Positions 17,474 to 26,592 of a DNA stretch of 64,000 nt are shown piece by piece. How positions within the stretch are numbered: position 1 is the first letter of the stretch; every line of letters starts with the position of its first letter. The translations under genes and the position numbers were made by a program. This DNA comes from Nocardioides ginsengisegetis (GTDB lineage Bacteria; Actinomycetota; Actinomycetes; Propionibacteriales; Nocardioidaceae), in assembly GCF_014138045.1 (NCBI RefSeq), contig NZ_JACGXA010000001.1, positions 3,147,001-3,211,000 on the forward strand. Direction: 5' to 3'. The notes beneath the pieces were generated by a model. That model saw only the letters and a program-made list of their open reading frames with translations, ran no database searches and was not told the origin of the DNA.

Positions 17474-18598
17474 TCACCTGCGTTCGAGCAGGACGAGCAC
17501 CTCGTAGTGCCCGGTGTTGGGGAACATGTCGAGCAGCCGCGCCCGCACCGGCCGCAGCGACGGCATCTCGGCGAGGTCGCGCGCCAGCGTCTGGGCGTTG
17601 CAGCTGGAGTAGAGGACCCCGGGCACGCCGGACTCCTCGAGCCACCGGCTGAGGTCGGCGCCGATCCCGCGCCGGGGTGGGTTCACCACGACCAGGTCCG
17701 GTGGCGCATCGCGGGAGGTCGCCCAGGCGATGGCGTCGCCCGCCTCGAACCGGACGCCGGTCAGCCCGAGCTCGTCGCGGCTCTGCTCGGCGCTCGCGAT
17801 CGCCTCCGTGCTGACCTCGATGCCGACGACCTCGCGACCCGGAGCGGCCACGTGGAGGGCGAAGCCGCCCACGCCGCAGTAGAGGTCCCAGACGGTCGCG
17901 GGCGCGCGCTCGCCCACCCACTCCCGGCCGAGGCGGTAGAGCTCGGCCGCCATCGCGGTGTTGGTCTGGAAGAAGCTCTGCGGGCGCAGGTGCAGGTCGA
18001 TCCCGTTGACCCGCATCCGCAGCGTGGTCTCGTGGGTCAGCAGGACCTCACGCTCGCCCTCGAGGACCGCCTTGTGCTCGGGCTGGAGGTTGGCCGAGAC
18101 GACCACGACCTGCGGCAGTGCCTCGCGCAGCCAGCCGAGGTGCTTGCGGACCCGGGCCAGCGACTCCTCCGAGCGCAGCACGAACCGCACCATCAGCTCG
18201 CCGTCGGGCGACTCCGTGACGAGGAGGTGCTTGAGCTCGCCGCGGCGGGTCGGCACGTCGTACGGCGTGAGCCGGGCGCGGGTCACGAAGTCCGCCAGCA
18301 CCGGCAGGGCCGCACGCAGGCCGTCGGTGTGCAGCCCGCAGCCGCGCAGGTCCACGCCGAGGCCGTCGCGGTCGAGGATCCCCAGCGTGGGCGCCTCGAC
18401 GGTGCCGCCGGCGACCATCTTGGCCTTGTTGCGGAAGCGCTCCTGCGGGCTGGCGACCGGCGGCAGCCACACCAGCCCGTCGAAGCCGGCCAGCAGCTGC
18501 TCGCAGGCGGCCTGCTTGTCGGCCAGCTGGCGGGCGTAGGGCTGCTCGATCAGGGAGCAGGACCGGCAGCGGCCGGCGTCGTAGTAGTCGCACTGCAT
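17474..18598 (-). CDS. rlmC: 23S rRNA (uracil-5-)-methyltransferase, RlmC/RumB type
   Basis: An S-adenosylmethionine-dependent enzyme of 374 residues that methylates uracil C5 in 23S rRNA. The N-terminal 4Fe-4S cysteines are visible as CDYYDAGRCRSCSL (residues 3-16) with a fourth in CGLH; there is no TRAM domain, which favours RlmC over RlmD. The methyltransferase core has DLYCGVGGFAL (about residue 245), VNPPRRG and the nucleophile Cys in YSSCNAQTLARDL; the C-terminal glutamate is in NTGHYEVL. The ATG at 18598 places the Cys cluster at the front as expected. Which uracil is modified cannot be read from sequence; RlmC in E. coli acts on U747. Confidence 0.92.
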   Translation of the reverse strand: MQCDYYDAGRCRSCSLIEQPYARQLADKQAACEQLLAGFDGLVWLPPVASPQERFRNKAKMVAGGTVEAPTLGILDRDGLGVDLRGCGLHTDGLRAALPVLADFVTRARLTPYDVPTRRGELKHLLVTESPDGELMVRFVLRSEESLARVRKHLGWLREALPQVVVVSANLQPEHKAVLEGEREVLLTHETTLRMRVNGIDLHLRPQSFFQTNTAMAAELYRLGREWVGERAPATVWDLYCGVGGFALHVAAPGREVVGIEVSTEAIASAEQSRDELGLTGVRFEAGDAIAWATSRDAPPDLVVVNPPRRGIGADLSRWLEESGVPGVLYSSCNAQTLARDLAEMPSLRPVRARLLDMFPNTGHYEVLVLLERR

Positions 18599-18702
18599 GG
18601 GACCGCCAGCCTAGTGGCGGCCCGCGCCGGTTCCCGTCCTTCCTACCGCCGGGTAGGTTCCCCCCAGGACCCGATCCGAGGCCCCGATCGAGGAGTACGC
18701 CG

Positions 18703-19857
18703 ATGCAGCTGGAGCTGTCCGCCGAGGACGCCGCGTTCCGCGAGGAGATGCGGGCCTTCTTCACCACGAAGGTCCCGCAGGAGATCCGCGACGCCGTCGC
18801 CGCGCGCCAGGAGCTGACCAAGGAGCAGATCGTCGAGAGCCAGCGGGTGCTCAACGCCGCCGGCCTCGCCGTGCCCCACTGGCCCGTCGAGTGGGGCGGC
18901 CAGGACTGGAGCGAGCTGCGCCGCCACATCTGGCACGACGAGATGCAGCGCGCGTGCGTGCCGCTGCCGCTGGCCTTCAACGCCTCGATGGTCGGCCCGG
19001 TGATCGCGCAGTTCGGGTCGCAGGAGATCAAGGAACGCTTCCTGGCCAAGACGGCCAACCTCGACATCTGGTGGTCGCAGGGCTTCTCCGAGCCCGACGC
19101 CGGCTCCGACCTCGCCTCGCTGCGGACGACCGCGGTGAAGGACGGCGACGAGTTCGTCGTCAACGGCCAGAAGACGTGGACCACGCTCGGCCAGCACGGC
19201 GACTGGATCTTCTGCCTCGTCCGCACCGACCCCGAGGCCAAGAAGCAGCGCGGCATCTCCTTCCTGCTCATCGACATGACCTCCCCCGGCGTCACGGTCC
19301 GCCCGATCGAGCTGATCGACGGCGGCCACGAGGTCAACGAGGTGTGGTTCGAGGACGTCCGCGTCCCGGCCGACAACCTCGTCGGCGAGCTCAACGCCGG
19401 CTGGGACTACGCGAAGTTCCTGCTCGGCAACGAGCGCGTCGGGGTGGCCCCCGTCGGCGCCACCAAGCGGGTCCTCGCCCAGGCCAAGGAGTACGCCGGC
19501 GACCAGCTCGCCGACCCGCTCATCGCCGCCCGCTTCGCCGAGCTGGAGAACGAGCTGCTGGCCCTCGAGCTCACCGTGCTCCGGGTCGCCGCACACTCCG
19601 CCGACGGCAAGCCGCACCCCGCCTCGTCGGTCCTCAAGCTCAAGGGCACCGAGCTCCAGCAAGCCGTCTCCGAGCTCGTCGTCGACCTGGCCGGGCCGGC
19701 CTCGCTGGCCTCCGGGGCCGGGTCCGACAGCTCGGACCTGCCGGCCTGGACGCACCGCGCCACGCCGGCGTACCTCAACCTCCGCAAGGCCTCGATCTAC
19801 GGCGGGTCCAACGAGATCCAGCGCCAGATCATCGCCAAGACGATCCTCGGACTCTGA
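18703..19857 (+). CDS. Acyl-CoA dehydrogenase, first of a pair
   Basis: 384 residues of the acyl-CoA dehydrogenase fold: N-terminal helical domain, middle beta domain with GFSEPDAGSDLASLRT and KTWTTLGQHGDWIFCLVRT, and C-terminal helical domain ending in YGGSNEIQRQIIAKTILGL, which includes the FAD-contacting GGxxEI motif. The ATG has GAGGAG upstream. The second dehydrogenase gene starts 26 nt later and is divergent in sequence, the arrangement known for alpha2beta2 FadE pairs of mycobacterial sterol side-chain catabolism. Whether these two form a heteromer, and on which CoA ester they act, is inference. Confidence 0.93.
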   Translation: MQLELSAEDAAFREEMRAFFTTKVPQEIRDAVAARQELTKEQIVESQRVLNAAGLAVPHWPVEWGGQDWSELRRHIWHDEMQRACVPLPLAFNASMVGPVIAQFGSQEIKERFLAKTANLDIWWSQGFSEPDAGSDLASLRTTAVKDGDEFVVNGQKTWTTLGQHGDWIFCLVRTDPEAKKQRGISFLLIDMTSPGVTVRPIELIDGGHEVNEVWFEDVRVPADNLVGELNAGWDYAKFLLGNERVGVAPVGATKRVLAQAKEYAGDQLADPLIAARFAELENELLALELTVLRVAAHSADGKPHPASSVLKLKGTELQQAVSELVVDLAGPASLASGAGSDSSDLPAWTHRATPAYLNLRKASIYGGSNEIQRQIIAKTILGL

Positions 19858-19883
19858 GCCGGACTGCTGGGAAAGGCACTTCC

Positions 19884-21029
19884 ATGGACTTCACCTACGA
19901 CGAGGAGCAGCAGGCGCTCCGCGAGGCCGTCCGCGGCCTGGTCGGCAAGACCTACGCCGACTACGAGAACCGCCGCCGCACGGTGGCCGAGGACCCGGGC
20001 TACGACGAGAAGCTGTGGGCGCGGCTGGCCGAGATGGGCGTGCTCGGGCTGCCCTTCCACGAGGAGGACGGCGGCTCCGGCGCCGGCCCCGTGGAGGTCG
20101 CGATCGTGGCCGAGGAGATCGGCCGCGTGCTCGCACCCGAGCCCTACCTGACCGCCGTCGTCCTGGCCGGTGGACTGGTCGCCGCGGCCGGCTCGGCCGA
20201 GCAGCGCGCCGACGTGCTGGGCGCCCTCTCCGCCGGTGAGCGGCTGCTCGCCTTCGCGCACGCCGAGCCGGGCGCACGCTGGACCGCGTCCGCCACGGCG
20301 GTCACGGCCACGGGCGAGGGCTCGTCGTGGACCGTGTCCGGCACCAAGGAGCCGGTCCCCCACGGCGCCCGGGCCGACCAGCTCGTCGTGTCCGCCGCGC
20401 TGCCCGACGGCGGCACGGGCCTCTTCCTCGTCGACCCGTCGGCCGACGGCGTCACCCGCGACGGCTACGCCACCCACGACGGTGGCCGCGCCGCCCGCAT
20501 CGCCTTCGCCGACGCGTCCGCCACGCCCCTCGGTGAGCCCGGCGCCGACCGCACGCCCACCATCGGCGCGGTGCTCGACATCGCCCGCGTGATGGCCTGC
20601 AACGAGGCGATCGGCCTGATGGAGGTGGCCCTGTCGACGACGACGGAGTATCTCCGCAACCGCAAGCAGTTCGGCGTCCCGCTCAACACCTTCCAGGCGC
20701 TGAACTTCCGGGCCGCCGACATGTACGTCTCCCTCGAGCTCGCCAAGTCGATGACGGTGTGGGCCACGATGGTGCTGGCGGCCGGCAAGCCCGACCAGAT
20801 GGCCGAGGCGGCCTCGCGGGCCGCGCTCCAGGTCAGCCGCGCCTCCCGCCACGTCGGCCAGGAGGCCATCCAGCTGCACGGCGGCATCGGCATGACCGCG
20901 GAGTACTCCATCGGCAGCTACACCAGCCGCCTCACCGCGCTCGACCACCTGCTCGGCGACGGCAACTTCCACCTCACCCAGCTGTCGGCCACCGTGGCCG
21001 ACCACGAGCAGGTGGACCCGCTGCCGTAG
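19884..21029 (+). CDS. Acyl-CoA dehydrogenase, second of a pair
   Basis: 381 residues, same fold as its neighbour but shorter and more divergent in the middle beta domain, where the usual TEPxAGSD-type motif is replaced by AHAEPGARWTAS. The C-terminal domain keeps RKQFGVPLNTFQALNFRAADMY (quoted in part: KQFGVPLNTFQALNFRAAD) and the HGGIGMTAEYSIGSY motif. The weakened FAD-pocket motif in one member and intact one in the other is the pattern of heteromeric FadE pairs, where each subunit supplies part of the active site; this is inference. Likely co-transcribed with the preceding gene (26-nt gap, GGGAAAGG ribosome site). Confidence 0.92.
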   Translation: MDFTYDEEQQALREAVRGLVGKTYADYENRRRTVAEDPGYDEKLWARLAEMGVLGLPFHEEDGGSGAGPVEVAIVAEEIGRVLAPEPYLTAVVLAGGLVAAAGSAEQRADVLGALSAGERLLAFAHAEPGARWTASATAVTATGEGSSWTVSGTKEPVPHGARADQLVVSAALPDGGTGLFLVDPSADGVTRDGYATHDGGRAARIAFADASATPLGEPGADRTPTIGAVLDIARVMACNEAIGLMEVALSTTTEYLRNRKQFGVPLNTFQALNFRAADMYVSLELAKSMTVWATMVLAAGKPDQMAEAASRAALQVSRASRHVGQEAIQLHGGIGMTAEYSIGSYTSRLTALDHLLGDGNFHLTQLSATVADHEQVDPLP

Positions 21030-21033
21030 GCGG

Positions 21034-22977
21034 TCAGCCCCCGACGTGCACGTGCGGCCGGCGGGCGTCGTCGGGCTCGGCGCGCCGGAGGATCTCGCGC
21101 GTGAGCGGAGGTACGTCGCCCTCACCCGCGAACAGGAACCGGAGCGCGTTCTCGCCCGGCCCGTTCTCGCTCCACTCGAGGTAGACGTGCGGCGGCTCGT
21201 CGAGCATCTCGCCGAGCGCGAGCAGCACGGCCGCCAGCACGTTGGGGATGCTGGTGCCCCGCGCCCGCAGGACGTGGTGGCCGGCGATCGTCAGGCCGGT
21301 GACCGGGACGCTGGAGGCGAAGTCGCTGGCGTCGGTGACCTCCACCTCGAGGAAGAGCGTCGAGTCGTCCTCGGTCAGGTGGTTGTCCTTGCGGACCTCG
21401 GCCGCCTTCTCGTCGTACTCCTCCTGGTCGCCCTCGTCGAGCTGGTTGGCGATGAAGCGCAGCGGCTGCGGTCCGCGCGCGGCGTGGTCGATCAGCTCGC
21501 GGGCGGCCTTGTCGAAGTCGACGTGCGCGACGCGCAGCTCGGTGCTGCGGGTGATCCGGGAGACGAGCGAGATCACCAGGATCATCAGCACGAACACCAG
21601 CGCGATCATCAGGCCCTCGGGACGGTCCAGGATCGTCACGGAGATCGTGTAGACGAAGACCGCCGAGACCAGGCCGAAGAAGGCCGCGACCGGGCGGTGG
21701 CCGCGGCGCCACTCGGTCAGCGTCACCGCGACGGCCGCCGAGGTCATCAGGGCCAGCACGCCGGTCGCGTAGGCGCCGGCCTGCTTGTCGACGGACGCGT
21801 GGAAGAGGATCGTGACGACGGCCGCGATGGCGGAGAACACGAGCACCAGCGGCCGGGTCGAGCGAGCCCACTCCGGCGCCATGCCGTAGCGGGGCAGGTA
21901 GCGCGGCACGATGTTGAGCAGCCCCGCCATCGCCGAGGCGCCGGCGAACCACAGGATGCCGATGGTGGCTGCGTCGTACGCCGTGCCGAAGCCCTCACCG
22001 AGCGAGCCGTGCGCGAGGTAGGCCAGGGCCCGGCCGTTGGCCTCGCCGCCGGGCTCGAAGGCGTCCGCGGGGATGAGCAGCGTGGTCACCAGCGAGGAGC
22101 CCATCAGCATCACGCTCATGATCAGCGCGGCCGTCGTGAGCAGCCGCCGGGCGTTGCGGATCCGGCCCTTCGGCTCGGCGTGCGTGTCGGACTCGTCGCC
22201 CTCGACCAGCGGCATCACCACGACGCCGGTCTCGAAGCCGGACAGGCCGAGCGCCAGCGCCGGGAAGACCAGCAGCGAGGCGCCGATGATGCCCAGCGGT
22301 GAGGAGTGGGCGTCGGTCATCGCCGAGGTCCAGTCACTGAACGTCGTGGTGTCGGCGAAGACCTGGGAGAAGCCGTCGACCACGACAACCAGGCTGAGCC
22401 CGAGGTAGATCGTCACCAGCACGACCGCGATGCCGATGGCCTCGCTGAAGCCCTTGAGGAAGACCGCCGCGAGCAGAGCGAGCAGGCCCAGGGTCACCCA
22501 CACCCGGTGCCCGGAGAGGGTGTCGTGCAGGTAGGGGTTCTCCGCGAGGTGGGCGGTCGCGTCCGCCGCGGAGAGGGTGATCGTGATGATGAACCCCGTG
22601 GCCACGAAGCCGATGAGCGCCAGCACCAGGAGCTTGCTCGGCCAGTAGGACAGCAGCTTCTCGAGCATCGAGAGGCTGCCGTCGCCGTGCGGGCTCTCCT
22701 GCGCGACCCGGCGGTACATCGGCAGCGCCCCGAAGAGCGTCACCAGCACGAGCACGAGGGTCGCCACCGGAGCGAGCGCTCCCGCCGCCAGGGCCGCGAT
22801 CCCGGGCTGGTAGCCGAGCGTGGAGAAGTAGTCCACGCCGGTCAGGCACATCACCTGCCACCACGGCTTGACCTTGTGCTGGGACGCCTCGCGCTCCCGG
22901 TCGCTCTGGCCGCTCGGGTCGGGATGCTCGGTCTGGAAGAACCAGCGCCTCGCAGCGGTCGCCTGCGTCGTACTCAT
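21034..22977 (-). CDS. APC-superfamily permease with cytoplasmic C-terminal domain
   Basis: A 647-residue membrane transporter. After a 40-residue cytoplasmic lead, the signature [20 protein letters not shown] precedes about 12 membrane helices (to about residue 455), and then a 190-residue soluble domain with alternating beta strands and helices. The size and the large soluble tail recall KimA/Kup-type potassium transporters within the APC superfamily, while automatic tools would often call it an amino-acid permease. I cannot separate these by eye. The stop lies 4 nt from the convergent dehydrogenase stop. ATG 22977 was chosen because longer frames lack conserved sequence. Confidence 0.8.
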   Translation of the reverse strand: MSTTQATAARRWFFQTEHPDPSGQSDREREASQHKVKPWWQVMCLTGVDYFSTLGYQPGIAALAAGALAPVATLVLVLVTLFGALPMYRRVAQESPHGDGSLSMLEKLLSYWPSKLLVLALIGFVATGFIITITLSAADATAHLAENPYLHDTLSGHRVWVTLGLLALLAAVFLKGFSEAIGIAVVLVTIYLGLSLVVVVDGFSQVFADTTTFSDWTSAMTDAHSSPLGIIGASLLVFPALALGLSGFETGVVVMPLVEGDESDTHAEPKGRIRNARRLLTTAALIMSVMLMGSSLVTTLLIPADAFEPGGEANGRALAYLAHGSLGEGFGTAYDAATIGILWFAGASAMAGLLNIVPRYLPRYGMAPEWARSTRPLVLVFSAIAAVVTILFHASVDKQAGAYATGVLALMTSAAVAVTLTEWRRGHRPVAAFFGLVSAVFVYTISVTILDRPEGLMIALVFVLMILVISLVSRITRSTELRVAHVDFDKAARELIDHAARGPQPLRFIANQLDEGDQEEYDEKAAEVRKDNHLTEDDSTLFLEVEVTDASDFASSVPVTGLTIAGHHVLRARGTSIPNVLAAVLLALGEMLDEPPHVYLEWSENGPGENALRFLFAGEGDVPPLTREILRRAEPDDARRPHVHVGG

Positions 22978-23012
22978 CACAGGCGGAACTGTAGGTGCCG
23001 CCTCCCGAAGCC

Positions 23013-23198
23013 TCAGCCGGCCCCGACCACGTGCGCGTCCGGCCCGGGGTAGACCAGCCCCTCGTGGCCGTCCAGCCACTTCACGACGTACGGCGGTGCG
23101 CCGTCCTCGCCGTGCACCTCGATGATCTCGCCCTCGCGCCGGTGGGCCTCCGCGGCCCGGCTCTCGACGACCAGACGGTCTCCGACCTTTGCCTGCAC
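23013..23198 (-). CDS. DUF1918 family protein
   Basis: A 61-residue small soluble protein of the DUF1918 family, unknown function: [11 protein letters not shown] at the front, [30 protein letters not shown] at the end (quoted in part as [13 protein letters not shown]). Family members begin two or three residues ahead of the VGDRL motif. That, and an AGGAGG lying 8 nt upstream, fix the start at the GTG at 23198 rather than the ATG at 23222. It stands between the permease gene and a secreted-protein gene, probably as its own unit. Confidence 0.88.
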   Translation of the reverse strand: MQAKVGDRLVVESRAAEAHRREGEIIEVHGEDGAPPYVVKWLDGHEGLVYPGPDAHVVGAG

Positions 23199-23275
23199 CC
23201 TGACCACCTCCTGCTCTCCCATGATGCTCCGCTTCGAGGGGCCCGCAAGCCCCAGAAGACCCCTCCCCACGGGAA

Positions 23276-23310
23276 GGACGGCCCACCGCCCCCGAAGCAG
23301 CGGGCCGTCC
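23276..23310. terminator. Candidate terminator hairpin
   Basis: GGACGGCCC and GGGCCGTCC form a 9-bp stem with a 17-nt loop, between the end of the ScyD/ScyE-like gene and the start of the DUF1918 gene on the minus strand. The long loop makes it only a candidate. Confidence 0.45.
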
Positions 23311-23335
23311 GGTCCGGGACCGGGTTGTTCGCCGG

Positions 23336-24382
23336 TCAGTCGTCGTGCCCGCGCCCGCCGAGGTCGGCGGTCCAGATCTCGCCGTCCAGCGTCACGACGT
23401 ACGCGCGATGCCCCACGATCTCCAGCGACGTCGGCCGGTCGAGCGCGGTCGTCACGGTCGTCATCGTGCCGTCGGCGTTGACCCGCAGGATCGACCCGGT
23501 GTCCGGCATCGCCGGCGAGCCCGGCTGGTCGCCGGCGTGGAAGGTGCCCTGGGACAGGGCGTAGAGGGTCCGGCCGTGGTGGCCCGGCCCGAGCTCGACG
23601 TCGACGTTCAGCGGAGCTCCCGACGCCACGTCGGTCGCGGTGGCGTCACCGGGCTCGAACCGCACCACCTTGCCGGTGGCGGCCAGGTGCGGCACCGGTC
23701 CTGCCTCGGCGAGATAGAGCGTGTGTCCCTGGCGCGCCATTCCGGTCGGCACGATGTCGCCGAAGGCGATCACCTGCGACACGTTCGATCCGAGCTTCCC
23801 GTCGAGGTCGACGAGCAGGACCCGGTTGTGGTGCCCGTCGGTGACGAGCAGGTCGCCGCGCCACGGCTGCAGTGCGTACTGCACGCCACTCGGGACCTCG
23901 AAGGCCGTCGCCGGCGGATGCGTCGTCGCCCAGGTGCCGATGTCGGCGACGACCGTGTGGGTCGTGGTGCTGTCGATCCGGTAGATCCCGACCGTGTTGG
24001 TGCCGCCGACGTCCGCGCCGACCAGGGTGACCAGCACGTACGCCGTACCGTCCACGAACGCCACGTCCATCGTGCCGCCGAGCGGGATCACGCGCGTCGG
24101 GAGGCCGCTGGCGTACGTCGTCTTCGCGCCGGTGGCCGGATCGACCCGGGTGATCCGGCCGGCCAGCGCCTCGGTCACGTAGAGGGCGCCGTCGGGGCCG
24201 ATCGTGCTGCCCCCGCCGCCGGCGAGACCGGACGTGAGCAGGGTGGCGGTGCTGCTGGGGCTCGCGTGGTGGCTGGCGTGGTGGTGCGCGGGCTGGGCCG
24301 CGATGGCGGTCTGGGGTGCGGTGAAGGCGATCAAGCCGGCCACGGCGGTGGCGGCGATCAGGAGTGCGCGCTGGGGACGCAT
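23336..24382 (-). CDS. Secreted ScyD/ScyE-family beta-propeller-like protein
   Basis: 348 residues with a signal peptide (about 1-29, cut after TAIAA) and a short His-rich stretch HHHASHHA. The remainder has NHL/SMP30-like repeats typical of the ScyD/ScyE family: [60 protein letters not shown]. ScyD/ScyE were named from the cyanobacterial scytonemin cluster; in Actinobacteria their role is unknown, and function should not be transferred. ATG 24382 follows GGAGCAACC; the longer frame begins before the ribosome site and is not supported. It is divergent from the toxin gene across a 307-nt gap. Confidence 0.83.
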   Translation of the reverse strand: MRPQRALLIAATAVAGLIAFTAPQTAIAAQPAHHHASHHASPSSTATLLTSGLAGGGGSTIGPDGALYVTEALAGRITRVDPATGAKTTYASGLPTRVIPLGGTMDVAFVDGTAYVLVTLVGADVGGTNTVGIYRIDSTTTHTVVADIGTWATTHPPATAFEVPSGVQYALQPWRGDLLVTDGHHNRVLLVDLDGKLGSNVSQVIAFGDIVPTGMARQGHTLYLAEAGPVPHLAATGKVVRFEPGDATATDVASGAPLNVDVELGPGHHGRTLYALSQGTFHAGDQPGSPAMPDTGSILRVNADGTMTTVTTALDRPTSLEIVGHRAYVVTLDGEIWTADLGGRGHDD

Positions 24383-24689
24383 GGTTGCTCCGTCGGCAGG
24401 TAGGGCTGAGGTCGTATCGACTGGTGCCACCAGCGACCCGAGAGGGGACGCGCGACAGAGGTGGTAGTGGTTCGGCTACGTCGACTCCGACTCTTCCGCC
24501 GGCCCGGGCACCTGTCACCCCCGATCTGGGTGATGAGGCCGCACGACGGGCGCTGACAGCCTGTGGTCCTCGGCCCGCCACTCCATCCCGGTCCCGGTCG
24601 GGAGCGACACTTGCCGGGGCCGGGATGGTTTTCCACAGATCCGATTTCGCCGGTGTGCCGACTCTCCCGACTCGGGAAGGGTCTCCGGC
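24383..24689. other. 307-nt divergent intergenic region
   Basis: Lies between the ScyD/ScyE-like gene (minus) and the toxin gene (plus). It contains a weak TCACCC/GGGTGA dyad at 24515-24533 and, at 24632-24649, tccacagatccgatttcg, an 18-nt sequence repeated exactly upstream of the DUF6318 lipoprotein gene. No small gene with support was seen. Confidence 0.6.
24632..24649 (+). repeat. Upstream repeat, copy 1
   Basis: The 18-mer tccacagatccgatttcg, 40 nt upstream of the toxin start, recurs identically at 26491-26508 upstream of the lipoprotein gene. In both copies ggggccgg lies about 10-15 nt before it. Likely a shared promoter or regulatory element. Confidence 0.6.
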
Positions 24690-26093
24690 ATGAAGCTCGA
24701 GATCGACGGCGGCGGCTACGAGTCCGCCCGCACCGCGTTCGGCGAGGGCAATCAGCTCGGCGCACTCGCGCACCAGCGGCTCGTCGCCGGCCTCACCTCC
24801 ACCGGCGGGATGGCGGGCGACGACAGCACGTCGCGGGAGTTCGCCACGGCGTACGACGACAGTGCGCGGGAGGCCGTCACCGCCCTCGCCGACCTGGTCG
24901 ACTCGTTCGCCGGCCTCGGCCGGCTCACCCACGCCACTCTTCTCAACCACGCGCGTGCCGAGGCGCGCTCCGTCGTCGGCGGCACTCCCGTCTACGACGG
25001 CGGCGTGGTGCCCGATGTTGGTCCGGGCGCCGGGTACGTCGCCGTCCTCCCGTCCACCCCGCCCACCTGCCTCGGCGCCACCGCCTCAGCCCCCTACGGC
25101 CACCTGGTCGGCTGGATCCTCGACCACATCCAGGGCTTCGTCTGGCCCAACGCCGACACCGACCGGCTGCGCGAGGCCGGCGCGACGTGGCGCGCGGCCG
25201 CCGACGGGCTGCTGGACCTCGAGACCGCCTGCGACCAGGCCGTCCGCGGCTTCTGGGGCGAGCGCTCCCCCGAGGTCCCCCTCGCCGTCGACGCCACCCA
25301 CGAGCTGCGCCGCACCGTCCGCACCGTCGCCGACCAGTACGCCGCCCTCGCCGCCGCCTGCGACACCTACGCCGACCAGGTCGACGCCAAGCGCCACGAG
25401 GTCATCGACCTCGCCGAGTGGCTCCTCGAGCAGGTCGTCGAGGGCATCGCCATCAGCGCCGCCATCGGCGTCCTCACCGGTGGCGGCGGCGCCATCGCCG
25501 GCGGCAGCGCCACCGTCGCCCGCGTCGGTGCCGAGACCCCGCGCTTCCTCGAGATCCTCACCTCCCTCAAGGCGCTGTCCGCCTCCACCGCCGGCACCGT
25601 CCGCGCCACCCGCGACGCCCTCCGCTCCACGCGGGGTGTGCTGGTGAAGTTCAAGGAGGCGTCCGTGGCTCGGTCGGTGGCCCAGGGTGAACGCGGTGAG
25701 TTCCGGGTGCTCTGGGACAGACCGGGCTGGTTGGCGAAGCACGAGAACGGTCCGAGCCACACCCTCGCCAAACACGTCGGCCAGTCGGAGGGCCAGTTGG
25801 CAGATCGTTTCACTGGTCCGAAGCCCCCACAGTTCGCGTCGACCTTTTCGAACCAGTCGTCGGCCGAGCGGCTCATCGGCGAGGTGCTCAACCGGCGTAT
25901 CGCACAGATCGAGGAGTGGCTTGCATCCGGTCATCGCCGACTGCGGCTCGATGACGTGTGCGAAGGTTCGTCTGGCGTTTCGATGGATGGCTCAGGTGCC
26001 ATGCATGAGGTGTCCGGCATCAGAGTGATCCTGCAGCGCGACGCTTCCATGCCCGACGGGTACCGGATTCTCACGGCCTTTCCGCAACCGTGA
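24690..26093 (+). CDS. Polymorphic toxin with C-terminal RNase A-like domain
   Basis: 467 residues. The N-terminal 240 residues are helical, resembling the LXG/WXG-like delivery regions of Gram-positive toxins. A Gly/Ala hydrophobic segment (AISAAIGVLTGGGG, about 252-275) follows, as in many polymorphic toxins. The C-terminal 125 residues match the bacterial CdiA-CT RNase A-like domain: SHTLAKHVGQSEGQL with the catalytic-type His, an alpha-helical NQSSAERLIGEVLNRRIAQI part, and the closing YRILTAFPQP. Such domains degrade RNA in target cells. Base composition drops at the toxin domain (after about 25680), a usual sign of domain exchange. The next gene is the matching immunity protein, separated by at most 17 nt. 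Confidence 0.88.
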   Translation: MKLEIDGGGYESARTAFGEGNQLGALAHQRLVAGLTSTGGMAGDDSTSREFATAYDDSAREAVTALADLVDSFAGLGRLTHATLLNHARAEARSVVGGTPVYDGGVVPDVGPGAGYVAVLPSTPPTCLGATASAPYGHLVGWILDHIQGFVWPNADTDRLREAGATWRAAADGLLDLETACDQAVRGFWGERSPEVPLAVDATHELRRTVRTVADQYAALAAACDTYADQVDAKRHEVIDLAEWLLEQVVEGIAISAAIGVLTGGGGAIAGGSATVARVGAETPRFLEILTSLKALSASTAGTVRATRDALRSTRGVLVKFKEASVARSVAQGERGEFRVLWDRPGWLAKHENGPSHTLAKHVGQSEGQLADRFTGPKPPQFASTFSNQSSAERLIGEVLNRRIAQIEEWLASGHRRLRLDDVCEGSSGVSMDGSGAMHEVSGIRVILQRDASMPDGYRILTAFPQP

Positions 26094-26110
26094 TGACTAA
26101 GGAGGACAAG

Positions 26111-26404
26111 GTGCACACGCCAGCACTAGAGCATCTCGTCGGTGCGTACTTTCACCAGGACTGGTACACCGAGCATGAAGACGAATGGCTGACGCTTCGC
26201 GACTTTCTCGAGGGAGAGCCGCACTTGGCACCGCTCCTCCCCGGCGAGATCAAGCAACTCTTGATCGCCATGCCGAGCGAAGCCGACATCGAGGCCCACC
26301 TGTCGGCGCTCGGGTCCTGCTACACGGTCGATCCCGGGACCACGTATCGCGACTGGCTCGTCGAGGTCGCCGCGCGCACCGAGGAGTACCTGGTGCACGG
26401 CTGA
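26111..26404 (+). CDS. CdiI-type immunity protein
   Basis: 97 residues of the CdiI_2-like immunity family: PALEHLVGAYFHQDWYTEH at the front is its hallmark, followed by an acidic body (about 15 Glu/Asp in the first 60 residues) suited to binding a basic RNase. It would neutralise the toxin encoded directly upstream. Start choice: GTG at 26111 has AGGAGG 5 nt upstream and gives the family N-terminus; ATG at 26093, overlapping the toxin stop, would add six residues and is a real alternative by translational coupling. No membrane segment or signal, so it acts in the cytoplasm. Confidence 0.85.
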   Translation: MHTPALEHLVGAYFHQDWYTEHEDEWLTLRDFLEGEPHLAPLLPGEIKQLLIAMPSEADIEAHLSALGSCYTVDPGTTYRDWLVEVAARTEEYLVHG

Positions 26405-26421
26405 GCCGCCACCGAGTCCGA

Positions 26422-26469
26422 GGACGTCATACGGAAAGAGCCCTATGACTCACGGAACGCATGACGTCC
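26422..26469. repeat. 48-bp palindromic repeat, copy 1
   Basis: A 48-nt element starting ggacgtcatacg and ending cgcatgacgtcc: the outer 9 bases on each side are exact inverted complements and the next three differ at one base pair. A gagccc block lies at positions 17-22. It sits 18 nt after the immunity gene. A second copy of equal length is at 27993-28040. It may act as a terminator hairpin or be a small mobile repeat. Confidence 0.75.
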
Positions 26470-26490
26470 TGGGGCCGGCCACCTCGGTTG

Positions 26491-26508
26491 TCCACAGATC
26501 CGATTTCG
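26491..26508 (+). repeat. Upstream repeat, copy 2
   Basis: Exact copy of tccacagatccgatttcg found upstream of the toxin gene, here 84 nt before the lipoprotein start. Confidence 0.6.
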
Positions 26509-26592
26509 AGCGTTTCAGCGGCGGGAAGTCATGGGTAACGTCGCTGGTGTCGCCCTCGTTGGGTGATCGTGGATCTCGGGAAGGATCGGCGC

